In this document: piece by piece, positions 8,650-20,817 of the stretch
Numbering within the stretch: position 1 is the stretch's first letter
Layout of the letters: every line of letters begins with the position of its first letter
NCBI RefSeq assembly: GCF_003003355.1
Contig: NZ_PVTQ01000001.1
Coordinates: forward strand, 62,001 to 126,000
Length of the DNA stretch: 64,000 bases
Direction: 5' to 3'
Source of the DNA: Donghicola tyrosinivorans
GTDB taxonomy: Bacteria; Pseudomonadota; Alphaproteobacteria; Rhodobacterales; Rhodobacteraceae
The notes under the pieces: generated by a model
What the model saw: only the letters and a program-made list of their open reading frames with translations
Databases searched by the model: none
What the model was told of the DNA's origin: nothing
Program-made: the position numbers and the translations under genes

Positions 8650-9087
8650 TCAGCGACGCTCGCTCAGTTCCTGTTGGCGCATGGGCATTTTGTCGATGGT
8701 GTGGGACAGCTCACGCACGGTCCAAGGGACGGGTTTGCGCAGTTTGATGCCGCCGTCCTTGCCGATCAGCACGATGCCAAATCCCCTTGGGCGCAGCGTG
8801 CGGCGGATGTCGGATTTGGCGTCAGGGTCGGTGTCCACCAGCACCACCACGTCGCGGTCCAGCAACGCAGGCAGGTCGGCGTTCAGCAGGTCCATCTGCC
8901 GGATAAAGGCCGGATCGGCGGGACTGTCCGCAAAGACGGCCAAAGGACGATGGGTCCACTTGAACTGCGAAAGTTCGGCAGTTTTCCCATCCAGAATGAT
9001 GGCGTCGGTCATGTCCGTCTCTTGTGCCGAAACGGCAGGGCTGGTCAGCGACAATAACATTATGAAAATGGCGGCAAGTCGGGTCAT
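8650..9087 (-). CDS. DUF4174 domain secreted protein
   Basis: A 145-residue protein whose ATG at 9087 is preceded by GGAGGAG. Residues 1-21 are a signal peptide ending PAVSAQE. The mature part carries the DUF4174 pattern ([19 protein letters not shown], then [16 protein letters not shown]), a thioredoxin-fold-like family of unknown function found in proteobacteria. It is convergent with pccA and divergent from scpA. A much longer frame continues upstream antisense to scpA but has no start support. Periplasmic location inferred. Confidence 0.85.
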   Translation of the reverse strand: MTRLAAIFIMLLSLTSPAVSAQETDMTDAIILDGKTAELSQFKWTHRPLAVFADSPADPAFIRQMDLLNADLPALLDRDVVVLVDTDPDAKSDIRRTLRPRGFGIVLIGKDGGIKLRKPVPWTVRELSHTIDKMPMRQQELSERR

Positions 9088-9195
9088 GGCTCCTCCTGTC
9101 GCTTTAGAGATAGGGGCGATGCCCCCGAATTCGAAGCTTTTTTCCGCGGAAATGTCACAAGATGGCAGGCCCGCGTCGATTGGAGGAATGACCTG

Positions 9196-11325
<2,130 letters not shown>

Positions 11326-11340
11326 GGCTAGCTTTTGCCG

Positions 11341-11381
11341 AGAGGGGGCTGTCTGCCCCCTCTTGGCGCTCTTCGCGCCAA
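11341..11381 (+). terminator. Tandem hairpins after scpA
   Basis: AGAGGGGGC (11341-11349) pairs with GCCCCCTCT (11355-11363), and immediately after, TTGGCGC (11363-11369) pairs with GCGCCAA (11375-11381). A dispersed GTATTT-type motif begins 13 bases later. Probable terminator of scpA, without a clear U-run. Confidence 0.6.
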
Positions 11382-11393
11382 TTCACCCCCGAA

Positions 11394-11416
11394 GGTATTT
11401 CGCCCAAGATGAAAGG
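11394..11416 (+). repeat. Dispersed GTATTT/AAGATGAAAG motif, copy 1
   Basis: GGTATTTCGCCCAAGATGAA followed by AGG, directly after the tandem hairpins of scpA and just before the acetyltransferase start. One of at least seven related intergenic copies in the window. Confidence 0.55.
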
Positions 11417-11423
11417 GGCAGGG

Positions 11424-11909
11424 ATGAGTGTGCTGGTGCGGGCTGCGCGTGGAAGCGATGCAGCAGAGATTGCGGCGATCTGGAACGTGTTTGTTCGGGA
11501 GACCGCAGTGACTTTTACCACAGATGAAAAGACGGCGGCCGGAATTGCGGCTGATATTTCTGCGCGTGGTGCAGGGTTTCAGGTGGCCGAATTGGGTGGC
11601 GCAGTTGTGGGTTTTGCCACCTATTCTGCTTTTCGCGGCGGGCCTGGCTATGGGCGGACCAAAGAGCATTCGGTGATGTTATCGGCTGAGGCGCGGGGCA
11701 TGGGCGTTGGCCGTGCGCTAATGGAGGCTTTGATCGGGGCCGCGCGGGCTGAAGGTGTGCATAGTTTATTTGCAGGCGTTAGCGGCGAGAACCCGGACGG
11801 CGTGGCCTTTCATCGGGCGCTGGGATTTGAAGAGCGGGTGCGCCTTCCGGAAGTGGGTTTCAAATTCGGGCGCTGGATGGATTTGGTGCTGATGCAGAAA
11901 TTCCTGTGA
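11424..11909 (+). CDS. GNAT-family N-acetyltransferase
   Basis: Acetyl-CoA-dependent N-acetyltransferase, closest in pattern to phosphinothricin/methionine-sulfoximine acetyltransferases. ATG at 11424 follows GGGGCAGGG; 161 residues. The N-terminus (VRAARGSDAAEIAAIWN) and the acetyl-CoA pyrophosphate loop R-G-M-G-V-G-R-A (residues ~95-102) are typical, with the late NPDGVAFHRALGFEE motif of the PAT group. Substrate cannot be told from sequence. It stands between scpA and a chaperone-like gene, without evident functional link. Confidence 0.87.
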   Translation: MSVLVRAARGSDAAEIAAIWNVFVRETAVTFTTDEKTAAGIAADISARGAGFQVAELGGAVVGFATYSAFRGGPGYGRTKEHSVMLSAEARGMGVGRALMEALIGAARAEGVHSLFAGVSGENPDGVAFHRALGFEERVRLPEVGFKFGRWMDLVLMQKFL

Positions 11910-11952
11910 ATTCCCGCTGACAGGGCAATAGGTTGCAGATAGGGTGCGGGCC

Positions 11953-12633
11953 ATGTCGATTTGGTCTCGTATTTCTGACGCGCTTGCCGCGCTGGCCCAA
12001 GGTGAGGGCCTTTCCGCAGTCTTTGAACGGTTGCGCACACCGCCCGAACGCTCGGTCGGTTTTACGATTGCTGTGATTGCCTTGTCGGCCAAGATGGCGA
12101 AGGCCGATGGTTTGGTGACGCGCGATGAGGTGACCGCCTTTCGTGAAGTGTTCCAGATTTCCCCTGAAGAAGAGGCCAATGCGGCCCGCGTGTTCAATCT
12201 GGCCCGTCAGGATGTGGCGGGGTTTGAGGATTATGCGCGCCGGATCAGGGGGATGTTCCGCGAAGAGAATGAGGCGATTTGCGATCTGATGGAGGGGCTG
12301 TTCCATATCGCTATGGCGGATGGGACCTATCACCCGGCGGAGGATGTGTTCCTGCAACGGGTGGCGGAGATTCTGGAAATGGACCCGCAGCGGTTTCGCC
12401 GCTTGAAAGCGCGGTTTGTTCCCGGCGTGGCGCCTGATCCCTATGAGGTGCTTGGGGTGTCTCATGATGCCTCGGCTGAGGAGATACGGGCGGCTTGGCG
12501 CATAGCGGTGCGTGAGGCGCATCCGGATCGGATGATGTCCCGAGGGGTGCCGCCCGAAGCGATCAAACTGGCCGAGCGGCGGTTGCAGGACGTGAACCGC
12601 GCTTGGGAAGAGATCGGGCGGGGCGCACGGTGA
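11953..12633 (+). CDS. TerB-like/DnaJ domain protein (DjlA-type co-chaperone)
   Basis: A 226-residue protein with an N-terminal TerB/DjlA-like helical domain (residues ~35-150, including AKMAKADGLVTRDEV and IAMADGTYHPAED, both with acidic ADG motifs) and a C-terminal J domain (~165-225) with HPD in REAHPDRMMS, the motif that stimulates DnaK ATPase. Unlike E. coli DjlA no N-terminal membrane anchor is seen. ATG at 11953 is used; a GTG at 11944 is possible. Its stop overlaps the GTG start of the next gene. Confidence 0.88.
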   Translation: MSIWSRISDALAALAQGEGLSAVFERLRTPPERSVGFTIAVIALSAKMAKADGLVTRDEVTAFREVFQISPEEEANAARVFNLARQDVAGFEDYARRIRGMFREENEAICDLMEGLFHIAMADGTYHPAEDVFLQRVAEILEMDPQRFRRLKARFVPGVAPDPYEVLGVSHDASAEEIRAAWRIAVREAHPDRMMSRGVPPEAIKLAERRLQDVNRAWEEIGRGAR

Positions 12634-13622
12634 AACTGGCCTCGTACAATGTCGAATGGTTCAACACGCTTTTCGATGATGACGGGGCGTTGATCGATGG
12701 CGGGTTGTCGGGCCGTCATGGCGTCAGCCGATCCGAGCAGATTGCTGCGCTAGGCCATGTGTTCCGGTCCATGGATGCGGATCTGATCATGGTGATCGAG
12801 GCCCCTGATCAAGGCCGCAAGCGGCGCACCGCACCGGCGCTTGAAGCATTCGCGGATAGGTTCCGCCTGCGTGCCCGTGAAGCGATGATCGGCTTTTCCA
12901 ACGACACCCAGCAAGAGATTGCGGTGCTTTATGATCCCGATCTTTGCGAGGTGACCCATGATCCCACAGATCTGGGCGCGCCACGGTTTGATCAGACCTT
13001 CGGCATCGATCTGGATATCGACGCTCAATACGACGAAATACGCTTTTCCAAGCCGCCACTAGAGGTGCAAGTGGTCACGGATACCCGCAGTTTCCGTTTT
13101 TATGGCGCGCATCTGAAGTCCAAAGCCCCTCATGGTGCGCGCAACGCGGCTGAGGCAATGCGCCTATCGATCAGCAACCGGCGCAAGCAGCTTGCGCAGG
13201 CGATCTGGCTGCGTCGGCGGTTAGAGGCGGATATGGCGGCGGGCCACGACGTGATCTTGGCGGGGGATCTGAATGACGGTCCCGGGCTGGATGAATACGA
13301 AAAGCTGTTCGGCCGTTCCTCCGTTGAAATCATCATGGGGGACGGGTCGCATCCCCTTTTTGATCCCCACGCGTGCCGTGCGTTGCAGGTGCGGCTGGAG
13401 GCGCCGCCAAGCTCGGCCCGATTCTTTATCCCTGAGGAAAACCGATATCTTGAGGCGCTGCTGGACTATCTGATGGTGTCAGAAAACCTGCGCCCCGTGG
13501 CGCAGGACTGGCGCATCTGGCATCCGTTCGATGATGCTGCCTGTTGGCGCGATACGGCACTGCAAAAGGCGCTGCTGACAGCATCGGACCATTTTCCCGT
13601 GACGATGACTCTGGCGGATTAA
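12630..13622 (+). CDS. Endonuclease/exonuclease/phosphatase family protein
   Basis: Metal-dependent phosphodiesterase-fold enzyme. The GTG at 12630 overlaps the preceding TGA (GTGA), pointing to coupled translation. In 330 residues the EEP core is readable: LASYNVEWFN at the start, metal-ligand Glu in MVIEAPD, YGAHLKSK, ILAGDLNDGPG, and the terminal SDHFPV, the catalytic Asp/His signature. Substrate (nucleic acid, phospholipid or inositol phosphate) cannot be assigned. It converges on ppx with a four-base overlap of stops. Confidence 0.85.
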   Translation: MKLASYNVEWFNTLFDDDGALIDGGLSGRHGVSRSEQIAALGHVFRSMDADLIMVIEAPDQGRKRRTAPALEAFADRFRLRAREAMIGFSNDTQQEIAVLYDPDLCEVTHDPTDLGAPRFDQTFGIDLDIDAQYDEIRFSKPPLEVQVVTDTRSFRFYGAHLKSKAPHGARNAAEAMRLSISNRRKQLAQAIWLRRRLEADMAAGHDVILAGDLNDGPGLDEYEKLFGRSSVEIIMGDGSHPLFDPHACRALQVRLEAPPSSARFFIPEENRYLEALLDYLMVSENLRPVAQDWRIWHPFDDAACWRDTALQKALLTASDHFPVTMTLAD

Positions 13623-15163
13623 CCGACGCGCACAACCTCGGTCGTGGCATCCAGCGCGGCGGCCAAGGATTCGAACCGTGATGCGGCCACATCTGAATAT
13701 AGCTCTGCCGCTTGGGCGGGCAGGCGCAGTTCCAGACGGCGGACGTCCTCCATCCAGCGGATTTGCGCGGGCGTCGCGCTGGGGTTCAGCCACAACATCG
13801 CCCCAAAGCGCATCGCCTTGCCAAGAACCTCGGCCTCGCGCCGGTCCTCTTCGGTGATCAGATCTGCCACAATGTCAAAGTTGGGGTTGGGTTTGTTCTT
13901 GTAGCGATAAAGCAGGGCCAGCCCCAGAAAGACCCGCTCGCTATGGGTCAGGCCGCCAAGGTTCGCGCGGGTTGCGTTGTCAAAGCAGACATCAGCCCGA
14001 TAATCGGGGTGCGCGCGCCATGTCACGTCATGCAGCAGACATGCGGCCTTAATGATCCGTTTGCGCGACAGGGGGGCTCGTTCGAAAATCGGCAGCAGAA
14101 AATTGTACAGTGTCTTGCCGAAACCGGGCAGGCGCGCGTCTTTGCGTTCAGAGAAGCGGCACGCTTCGATCAGCGGATCGCGGTCGCGCAATTCCTGTGG
14201 CATTTGCTCATAAAGCAGCCCTTCGCGAATCCCGTAGCTGGAGATCGCGATGTCTGCCGGATCGAACCGTTCCACCACGCCTGCCAGAACCTCGGCTGCC
14301 AAGGGGACCAGCGCCATCCGGCCTGCAGAGATGCCGCAACGCTTACGCAGCTCGGTATGATCGGGTTCCGCCCGTAGGAACTCCAGCGTGGCCTTCAGAT
14401 CATCGCAGGTCATGCGGTATTCATGCAGCACATGCAGGGGATACTGGCGGCGTTCCATATCGATACGGGCGATCGCACGCCAGCTGCCGCCCACAAGGAA
14501 CAGACGGTCGTGCTGGGGGCCCATCACGTCGGTCAGCCGGTCTAGAGTTTCATTGATATAGGCTGCGCGTCCCTCAGCATCGCCGGGGACATCCTGTAGC
14601 TTCAGCGGCCCTAATTGAGAGGTCACGCATTTGCCGACAGCTCCGCCGCGGATTTCGGCCAACTCCATCGAACTGCCACCGATATCGCAGATCAGACCAT
14701 AGGCTCCGGGCCAGCCAAGCAGCACACCTTGGGCGGACAACCGTGCCTCTTCCTCGCCATCAATGATGTGGATCGTCATGCCGGTCTCGGCTTCGATCTC
14801 GGCGGTAAAAGCGGCCCCGTCCGAGGCTTCGCGCATGGCAGCGGTGGCTACCACATGCAAAGGCGCGATTCCCAGACTTTCCGCCAGCGCCTGAAAACGG
14901 TGCAGGGCGGCGCGGGCCTTTTCCTTGCCTTCGGGGTTCAGCTTGCCGGTCTCGGACAAGCCAGCCCCCAAGCCGCACATGACCTTTTCGTTGTAGAAAT
15001 AGGCCGGACTACGGGCAGCGCCGTCGAAAATCACCAATCGGACCGAGTTTGAGCCGACATCGACCACCCCTACCTTTGACAGGGCGCGGGCCTGTGCATC
15101 GGAAATCAACGGGCGCAGAAACACGGCGCCATCAGTGCCACGGGCGGCAGTCTGGTCGATCAT
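13619..15163 (-). CDS. ppx: Exopolyphosphatase, Ppx/GppA family
   Basis: Removes terminal phosphate from polyphosphate and possibly pppGpp. The actin-like ATPase fold shows GVVDVGSNSVRLVIFDG (phosphate 1) and CDIGGSSMELAEI (phosphate 2); the C-terminal half has the HD-like helical domain (ACLLHDVTWRAHPDYR). ATG at 15163 gives 514 residues; a TTG at 15214, four bases past the ppk stop, would add 17 residues. Same strand and directly downstream of ppk, so synthesis and breakdown of polyphosphate are probably co-transcribed. Confidence 0.93.
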   Translation of the reverse strand: MIDQTAARGTDGAVFLRPLISDAQARALSKVGVVDVGSNSVRLVIFDGAARSPAYFYNEKVMCGLGAGLSETGKLNPEGKEKARAALHRFQALAESLGIAPLHVVATAAMREASDGAAFTAEIEAETGMTIHIIDGEEEARLSAQGVLLGWPGAYGLICDIGGSSMELAEIRGGAVGKCVTSQLGPLKLQDVPGDAEGRAAYINETLDRLTDVMGPQHDRLFLVGGSWRAIARIDMERRQYPLHVLHEYRMTCDDLKATLEFLRAEPDHTELRKRCGISAGRMALVPLAAEVLAGVVERFDPADIAISSYGIREGLLYEQMPQELRDRDPLIEACRFSERKDARLPGFGKTLYNFLLPIFERAPLSRKRIIKAACLLHDVTWRAHPDYRADVCFDNATRANLGGLTHSERVFLGLALLYRYKNKPNPNFDIVADLITEEDRREAEVLGKAMRFGAMLWLNPSATPAQIRWMEDVRRLELRLPAQAAELYSDVAASRFESLAAALDATTEVVRVG

Positions 15164-15218
15164 CTCGAGTCCATTCTTGCAATTTGTTAACGCACCTTGG
15201 TGATTTCCGGTCAAGGGG

Positions 15219-17393
15219 TCAATCGTCGGTGTGGGTCAATTTCGGAACATCTGCCGCACCTGCCGATCCACGTCCAGACAAAGACGGAAATTCCATGAAG
15301 AAGCGGTGACAGTTAAAGGCAAACTGCCCTTCGGGAACGCTGGCGCGGGTGAACTTGCCATCGGGGGCCATCACCCAGCTTTGGGCTACATCCGCCATAT
15401 TCGCGGCCATTACCTGATCGACGATCTGCGCTTTCACGGTGGGGTTATGCACCTCGATCAAGGTCTCGACGCGCCGATTCAGGTTGCGGCCCATCCAGTC
15501 GGCGGAGCTGATAAAGACCCGCGCATTGCGCGAGGGCAGCCCGTGCCCGTTGCCAAAGCAGCAAATCCGCGAATGCTCCAGAAAACGCCCGACGATGGAT
15601 TTGACGCGGATATTCTCGCTCAGGCCCTTGATGCCGGGGCGCAGGCCGCAGATGCCTCGGATCACCAGTGAAATCGGAACCCCTGCCTGACTGGCCGCAT
15701 AAAGCGCGTCGATGACATCGGGCTCGATCAGTGAATTCATCTTGGCCCAAATACCTGCCGCACGCCCGGCACGGGCGTGCTCGGCCTCGGCCTCGATCAT
15801 CTTGATCAGGTCCTGCTTCATGTCGGTCGGGCTGATCGAGAGGTTTTCCAAGTGTTCGGGCATCGCGTAGCCCGACAGGTAGTTAAAGACCTTCACCGCA
15901 TCGCGCCCCAAGGCCGCGTCACAGGTGAAAAGGCTGAGGTCCGTGTAAATCTTGGCCGTAATCGGGTGGTAGTTGCCGGTGCCAAAGTGACTGTAGGTCA
16001 CCAACTGGTCTCCTTCACGGCGCACCACGGTGCTGATCTTGGCGTGGGTTTTCTGGTCCACAAAGCCATAAACTACATGGGCGCCCGCCCGTTCCAGCCG
16101 GCGCGACTGGCGGATGTTGGCGGCCTCATCGAAACGGGCTTTCAACTCGACCAGAGCGGTCACCGATTTGCCGTCCTCGGCGGCCTCGCACAGGGCCTCG
16201 ACGATGGGACTGTCTTTTGAGGTCCGGTACAGCGTCTGCTTGATCGCCACCACATTCGGGTCACGTGCCGCTTGCTGAAGGAAGCGCACCACCATGTCGA
16301 AGGTCTCATAGGGGTGGTGCAGCAGCATGTCCTTCTTGCGGATCGCCTTGAACATGTCGTTGTCGTGATCGCTGACCCGCTCAGGCACGCGAGGGGTAAA
16401 GTTCGGCCACAGCAAGTGAGGCAGATCGTCGATGATCAGCTCTTTCAGATCGGCCATACCGATAACGCCGTCGACCTCGATCACCTCTTCGTCGCTGACA
16501 TGAAGCTCGCGCATGATGATGTTCATCAGGCCTGCGGGGGCCTTTGCGCTGATCTTCATACGGATGACTTCACCGCGTCGGCGGCGTTTCAGGGCGCTTT
16601 CAAACTCGCGCACCAGATCTTCCGCTTCTTCCTCGACCTCCAGATCGCTGTCGCGCAGCACACGGAACATGCAGTGCGCTTTCAGGCGATAACCGGGGAA
16701 CAGCTGGTCCAGATGCAGCAGCAGCAGCTCTTCCAGGGGAATAAAGCGGAACTGGCCTTCCTCTGCGGGCAAGCGGATAAATCGCGGAATCTGCGCGGGG
16801 ATCGGCAGCAGCGCCTGCAGGGTCTTGTTGTTCTGCATCCGCTCCAATTCCAGCGCCAGCGTGAAGCCGGTGTTGGGGATGAAGGGGAAGGGGTGCGCCG
16901 GATCGATGGCCAGAGGCGAGAGAACGGCGAAAACCTGATTGAGGAAGACATTCGCCAGATGCTCTTTGTCGGCCTTGTTCAACTGAAAGCGGTTCAGAAT
17001 TTCGATGCCTTCGGCAGCCATCTCGACCCGCAGGGCCTGCCACGCGGTCTGCTGGCGGTCCATCAGGGCGCGGGCGTCAGCGTCTATCAGCTTGAGCTGC
17101 TGGCTGGGGGTCAGGCCATCGGCGGCGGGGGTGGTGTTGCCTTCGCGTTTCAATTCACGCAGGCCCGCGACACGAACAGTGTAGAACTCATCAAGGTTGG
17201 TCGCACTGATCGAGATAAAGCGCAGCCTCTCCAGCAGGGGCACACGCGGGTTCTCGGCCTCTTCCAGAACGCGCAGGTTAAATCCCAGCCAGCTGAGTTC
17301 GCGGTTGAAATAGCGGCGGACGCCCTCGGTCTCTTCGACGGGCAGTTCGACGGCTTCGGGGAAAGCGTTGTGCAAAAAATCGGCGCTAATCAT
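15219..17393 (-). CDS. ppk: Polyphosphate kinase 1
   Basis: Reversibly polymerises the gamma-phosphate of ATP into polyphosphate at the membrane. The protein (724 residues from ATG 17393; TTG 17411 would add six) has the N domain (RYFNRELSWLGFNLRVLEEA), head domain, and the two phospholipase-D-like C domains with the autophosphorylated His in SHFGTGNYHP and the second motif in SSADWMGRNLNRRVE. Lies between hdaA and ppx in one minus-strand run, an arrangement usual in Rhodobacterales. The window also carries an unrelated ppk2. Confidence 0.96.
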   Translation of the reverse strand: MISADFLHNAFPEAVELPVEETEGVRRYFNRELSWLGFNLRVLEEAENPRVPLLERLRFISISATNLDEFYTVRVAGLRELKREGNTTPAADGLTPSQQLKLIDADARALMDRQQTAWQALRVEMAAEGIEILNRFQLNKADKEHLANVFLNQVFAVLSPLAIDPAHPFPFIPNTGFTLALELERMQNNKTLQALLPIPAQIPRFIRLPAEEGQFRFIPLEELLLLHLDQLFPGYRLKAHCMFRVLRDSDLEVEEEAEDLVREFESALKRRRRGEVIRMKISAKAPAGLMNIIMRELHVSDEEVIEVDGVIGMADLKELIIDDLPHLLWPNFTPRVPERVSDHDNDMFKAIRKKDMLLHHPYETFDMVVRFLQQAARDPNVVAIKQTLYRTSKDSPIVEALCEAAEDGKSVTALVELKARFDEAANIRQSRRLERAGAHVVYGFVDQKTHAKISTVVRREGDQLVTYSHFGTGNYHPITAKIYTDLSLFTCDAALGRDAVKVFNYLSGYAMPEHLENLSISPTDMKQDLIKMIEAEAEHARAGRAAGIWAKMNSLIEPDVIDALYAASQAGVPISLVIRGICGLRPGIKGLSENIRVKSIVGRFLEHSRICCFGNGHGLPSRNARVFISSADWMGRNLNRRVETLIEVHNPTVKAQIVDQVMAANMADVAQSWVMAPDGKFTRASVPEGQFAFNCHRFFMEFPSLSGRGSAGAADVPKLTHTDD

Positions 17394-17437
17394 GGGCTTG
17401 GCGTCCAGCAAGAGTATAGAATTCGCCCAAGAGGCAA

Positions 17438-18115
17438 TCAGTCTTTGCCCAGTTTGTCCAGCACTTCCGACGCTAGTTTGCGGTTCACGGCCCGCCCTTG
17501 CTCCAAGGCGGTGCGGTCGATCAGGGCAACCATCTTACCCGCCGTGGCGAATGAACGGTCCATGTGCCGCACGAGGTAACTCAGCGTGTCGGGCGAGGGG
17601 AACAATTGCCGGTCGGCAAACAGTTTGGTCAGAACGGCGCTGAGCAGCGCATCGTCGGGCGCGGGCAGGCCGATGGACTGCGCGCCCTGCATCCGGCTTT
17701 GCAGGTCGGGCAGGGCAAGGCCCCAGACCTGCGCGGGGGTTTTATCAGTCAAAAGCAGGCGCTTGCCCTCGGCCAGCACAAGGTTGTGCAGGTGAAACAG
17801 GGTCTGTTCGGCCTGTGCGTTGCCAGCGATATCGGACACGTTTTCGACTGCCACATGACCGTGGGCCAGTTCGGGAACAGCCTCTTCGGTCAGGTCGGCG
17901 GCCTTGATGATCTTGGCATCGGTGCTAGAGGCCCACACATGGGCCAGATGGCTTTTGCCCGACCCTTTGGGCCCATACAGAACCAGTTTGCCGCCTGCCC
18001 AATTGCGCCAGCCGTCCAGCAGGGCAACCGCCATCGCATTGCCGGGAGAGACAAAGAAATCCTCGCGCCCCAGTGCGGGGCGCACGGGCAGATTAAAGCT
18101 GAGCTGTCGTGCCAT
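17438..18115 (-). CDS. hdaA: HdaA, DnaA regulatory inactivator-like AAA+ protein
   Basis: Short DnaA homologue that with the sliding clamp promotes hydrolysis of DnaA-bound ATP after initiation. The 225-residue protein has a clamp-binding-like N-terminus (QLSFNLP, residues 4-10), Walker A YGPKGSGKSHL (~48-58) and the sensor/lid region (VRHMDRSFAT), but no DnaA oligomerisation or DNA-binding domain. The Walker B Asp is not classical (VAVENVSD), as is common in alphaproteobacterial HdaA. Downstream of the AI-2E-type permease by 13 bases and upstream of ppk. Confidence 0.88.
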   Translation of the reverse strand: MARQLSFNLPVRPALGREDFFVSPGNAMAVALLDGWRNWAGGKLVLYGPKGSGKSHLAHVWASSTDAKIIKAADLTEEAVPELAHGHVAVENVSDIAGNAQAEQTLFHLHNLVLAEGKRLLLTDKTPAQVWGLALPDLQSRMQGAQSIGLPAPDDALLSAVLTKLFADRQLFPSPDTLSYLVRHMDRSFATAGKMVALIDRTALEQGRAVNRKLASEVLDKLGKD

Positions 18116-18128
18116 AGTTCTTAACTTC

Positions 18129-19196
18129 TTACGGGGCGTCCCGGCCGCTTAGTCCCTTATAGAGGCGGCTGTCTTTGTATTGTGATGCCAGATAACGGAT
18201 CAGCACTCCTAATGCAGCAGCCAAGGGAACCGCAACCAGCATCCCGATAAATCCGAACAATGAGCCGAAAACCGACAGGGCTAAAATCAGCCAGACCGGA
18301 TGCAGGCCGACAGAACTGCCCACCAGCAGCGGCGTCAGGACGTTGCCTTCGATGATCTGGCCGATCTGGAACACCACCAGCACCGCGACGATCATCCACC
18401 AGTCGCCCCAGAACTGGAACAGGGCCAGACCGATCGCCAGAACACCGCCGAAAATCGCGCCCACATAAGGGATAAAGCTGATCAGACCGGCGAAAAAGCC
18501 GACCACGAGGCCGAAGTTCAGTCCGACGATCATCAGCGAGATTGCGTAGTAGGTCCCAAGCACCAGACAGACTGTGCCCTGTCCGCGGACGAAACCTGCC
18601 AGCGTCCTGTCGATGTCATTGAAAATCCGGCGCACCACAGGGGCATGGTCACGGGGCAGAAGATCGTCGATCTTTGCGATCATGTTGTCCCAGTCCAGCA
18701 GCAGGTAGAATGAGACGACCGGCACGATGACCAGAAACATCAGGATGCCCACCAGCGAGGCTGCCGAGGTCAGCGCCGATTCCAGCAGCGTGCCGCCCTT
18801 TTCCTGAATGGTCGCGCCGACAGAGGCCAGTGTCTTGCGCACGGGGCTGCCTTCGTTGACCAGCTCGGGGAACCGCTCGGTCAGGATGTCTTGCAGGCGC
18901 TGGAAGATTTGCGGCGCGGTTTTAAAGAGGTTCACCGCCTGCTCGACCATGGTGGGTATGATCACCAGCGCGGCAACCACAAACACCAGCACGGCCACAA
19001 GCGTGATCGTCAGCGTCGCCATGGCGCGGCTAAAGCCCGCTAACTCCAGCCGGTCGGCTACAGGGTCCAGGAAGTAGGCCACCGCCGCGCCGACAAAGAA
19101 CGGCAGCAGGATATCTCCGAGCAACCACAAGAGCAGAAGAAAGACCGCGGTCGAAAGGCCCCAGTATTTGGCCTGCTGAGAAATTGGCAATGACAC
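18129..19196 (-). CDS. AI-2E family transporter (PerM/TqsA type)
   Basis: Integral membrane protein of 355 residues with about seven or eight hydrophobic segments in the family arrangement: paired N-terminal helices, an amphipathic central part ([10 protein letters not shown] to [12 protein letters not shown]), then [23 protein letters not shown], the most conserved block. Family members include TqsA (autoinducer-2 export) and sodium/proton antiporters, so substrate is open. The start at 19196 follows a divergent region with proS. First gene of the run permease-hdaA-ppk-ppx. Confidence 0.88.
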   Translation of the reverse strand: MSLPISQQAKYWGLSTAVFLLLLWLLGDILLPFFVGAAVAYFLDPVADRLELAGFSRAMATLTITLVAVLVFVVAALVIIPTMVEQAVNLFKTAPQIFQRLQDILTERFPELVNEGSPVRKTLASVGATIQEKGGTLLESALTSAASLVGILMFLVIVPVVSFYLLLDWDNMIAKIDDLLPRDHAPVVRRIFNDIDRTLAGFVRGQGTVCLVLGTYYAISLMIVGLNFGLVVGFFAGLISFIPYVGAIFGGVLAIGLALFQFWGDWWMIVAVLVVFQIGQIIEGNVLTPLLVGSSVGLHPVWLILALSVFGSLFGFIGMLVAVPLAAALGVLIRYLASQYKDSRLYKGLSGRDAP

Positions 19197-19359
19197 GGGG
19201 CTTCCTTTCGCTGTCCTGCCCCCAGTATGTCGCCCAAGAGGGGCCTTGTTTCAAGATGGGGACACCTTTGCAGGGCTGTCAGGCGCACAAAGCGGTTTTC
19301 TCTGCCGCCAATGCGCTTTAAACCCATGCAGCAAACGCCATACTGTCTACGAGGGTTCC

Positions 19360-20715
19360 ATGCGCCTGTCCCGCTATTTCCTGCCCGTTCTCAAGGAGAC
19401 GCCCGCCGAGGCGCAGATCGTCAGCCACCGCCTGATGCTGCGGGCCGGCATGATCAAGCAAACCAGCGCCGGTATCTATTCGTGGCTGCCGCTGGGTTTC
19501 AAAGTTCTGCGCAAGATCGAGAACATCGTTCATGATGAGCAGATCAAAGCCGGTCACATCCCCATGCAGATGCCGACCCTGCAAACCGCCGACCTGTGGC
19601 GCGAGTCGGGCCGCTACGACGCCTACGGCCCCGAGATGCTGCGCATGAAGGACCGCCATGACCGTGACATGCTGTTCTCGCCCACCGCAGAAGAATTGTT
19701 CACCGATACTTTCCGCAGCTATGTGCGCAGCTACAAAGACCTGCCGCTGACCCTCTATCAAATCCAGTGGAAATTCCGCGACGAGATCCGCCCCCGTTTC
19801 GGTGTGATGCGTGGCCGCGAATTCTATATGAAAGACGGCTACAACTTTGACCTCACCAAAGCGGACGCACTGCACGCCTATAACCGTCACCTTGTCAGCT
19901 ACCTGCGCACCTATGAGCGTATGGGCCTGCAGGCGATCCCCATGCGCGCGGACTCGGGCCCCATTGGCGGCGACGACACCCACGAATTCCTGGTGCTGGC
20001 CGATACGGGTGAGTCGGAAGTGTTCTACGATTCGCAGATCACCGATCTGACTTTTGGTGATCGTGAGATCGACTTTGACAACAAAGATCAGTGTCAGGCC
20101 GTGTTGGAAGAATTCACCAGCCGCTATGCCCGCACTGACGAGACCCACGACGCAGAAATCTTCAACAAGATCCCCGAAGAGCGCCGCCGTGTGGCTCGCG
20201 GGATCGAGGTTGGCCAGATCTTCTACTTCGGCACCAAATATTCCGAAGCTATGGGCGCGACCGTGCAGGACGCCGAAGGCAACGTGGTTCCTGTACATAT
20301 GGGCAGCCACGGCATCGGCGTGAGCCGCCTGCTTGGCGCGATTATTGAGGCCAGCCACGACGAGAATGGCATCATTTGGCCTGAAGGCGTGACCCCTTTC
20401 CACGTTGGTATCGTGAACCTGAAGCAGGGGGATGACGCGACTGATGGCGCCTGCGCCCAGTTGGAAGCGGCGCTGGAAGCTGCCGGACTTGAGCCCCTGT
20501 ACGATGACCGCAAAGAGCGCGCCGGCGCTAAATTCGCGACCATGGATCTGATCGGTCTGCCTTGGCGCGTGACCATCGGCCCGCGCGGTCTGGAGAAGGG
20601 CGTTGTCGAACTGACCAGCCGCCGTACCGGCGAAAGCGAAGAGCTGTCCATGGACGCCGCTGTCGCACGACTGAAAGAAATCTACGCCAAGCACCCCGAT
20701 CCCAAGGGTCTGTGA
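19360..20715 (+). CDS. proS: Prolyl-tRNA synthetase, short alphaproteobacterial type
   Basis: Charges tRNA-Pro. ATG at 19360 follows GAGGG; 451 residues is the short form lacking the INS editing domain, as in other alphaproteobacteria. Class II motifs: motif 1 ([16 protein letters not shown]), motif 2 ([21 protein letters not shown], split here as FRDEIRPR and GREFYMKD), motif 3 ([13 protein letters not shown]), then the anticodon-binding domain ([16 protein letters not shown]). A codon run upstream in frame has no start support. A terminator follows. Confidence 0.97.
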   Translation: MRLSRYFLPVLKETPAEAQIVSHRLMLRAGMIKQTSAGIYSWLPLGFKVLRKIENIVHDEQIKAGHIPMQMPTLQTADLWRESGRYDAYGPEMLRMKDRHDRDMLFSPTAEELFTDTFRSYVRSYKDLPLTLYQIQWKFRDEIRPRFGVMRGREFYMKDGYNFDLTKADALHAYNRHLVSYLRTYERMGLQAIPMRADSGPIGGDDTHEFLVLADTGESEVFYDSQITDLTFGDREIDFDNKDQCQAVLEEFTSRYARTDETHDAEIFNKIPEERRRVARGIEVGQIFYFGTKYSEAMGATVQDAEGNVVPVHMGSHGIGVSRLLGAIIEASHDENGIIWPEGVTPFHVGIVNLKQGDDATDGACAQLEAALEAAGLEPLYDDRKERAGAKFATMDLIGLPWRVTIGPRGLEKGVVELTSRRTGESEELSMDAAVARLKEIYAKHPDPKGL

Positions 20716-20743
20716 TCTCTTTTTGATCGCTTGAAGCTATTCA

Positions 20744-20780
20744 GCGGCCGTTGCCCCCTTGGCAGCGGCCGTTTTCTTTT
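20744..20780 (+). terminator. Rho-independent terminator of proS
   Basis: GCGGCCGTTGCC (20744-20755) pairs with GGCAGCGGCCG (20761-20771) with one mismatch, followed by TTTTCTTTTT. It overlaps into a dispersed GAGTATTT motif. Confidence 0.85.
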
Positions 20781-20781
20781 T

Positions 20782-20803
20782 GAGTATTTGGGCAATAAAG
20801 AAG
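20782..20803 (+). repeat. Dispersed GTATTT motif, copy 2
   Basis: GAGTATTTGGGCAATAAAGA plus AG immediately after the proS terminator T-run and 14 bases before the next start codon. Confidence 0.55.
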
Positions 20804-20817
20804 TCAGGAACGAGCGC

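Noticed and set aside
16272-17579. Plus-strand open frame over ppk
   Set aside because: Shadow of ppk; no start context or recognisable domain.
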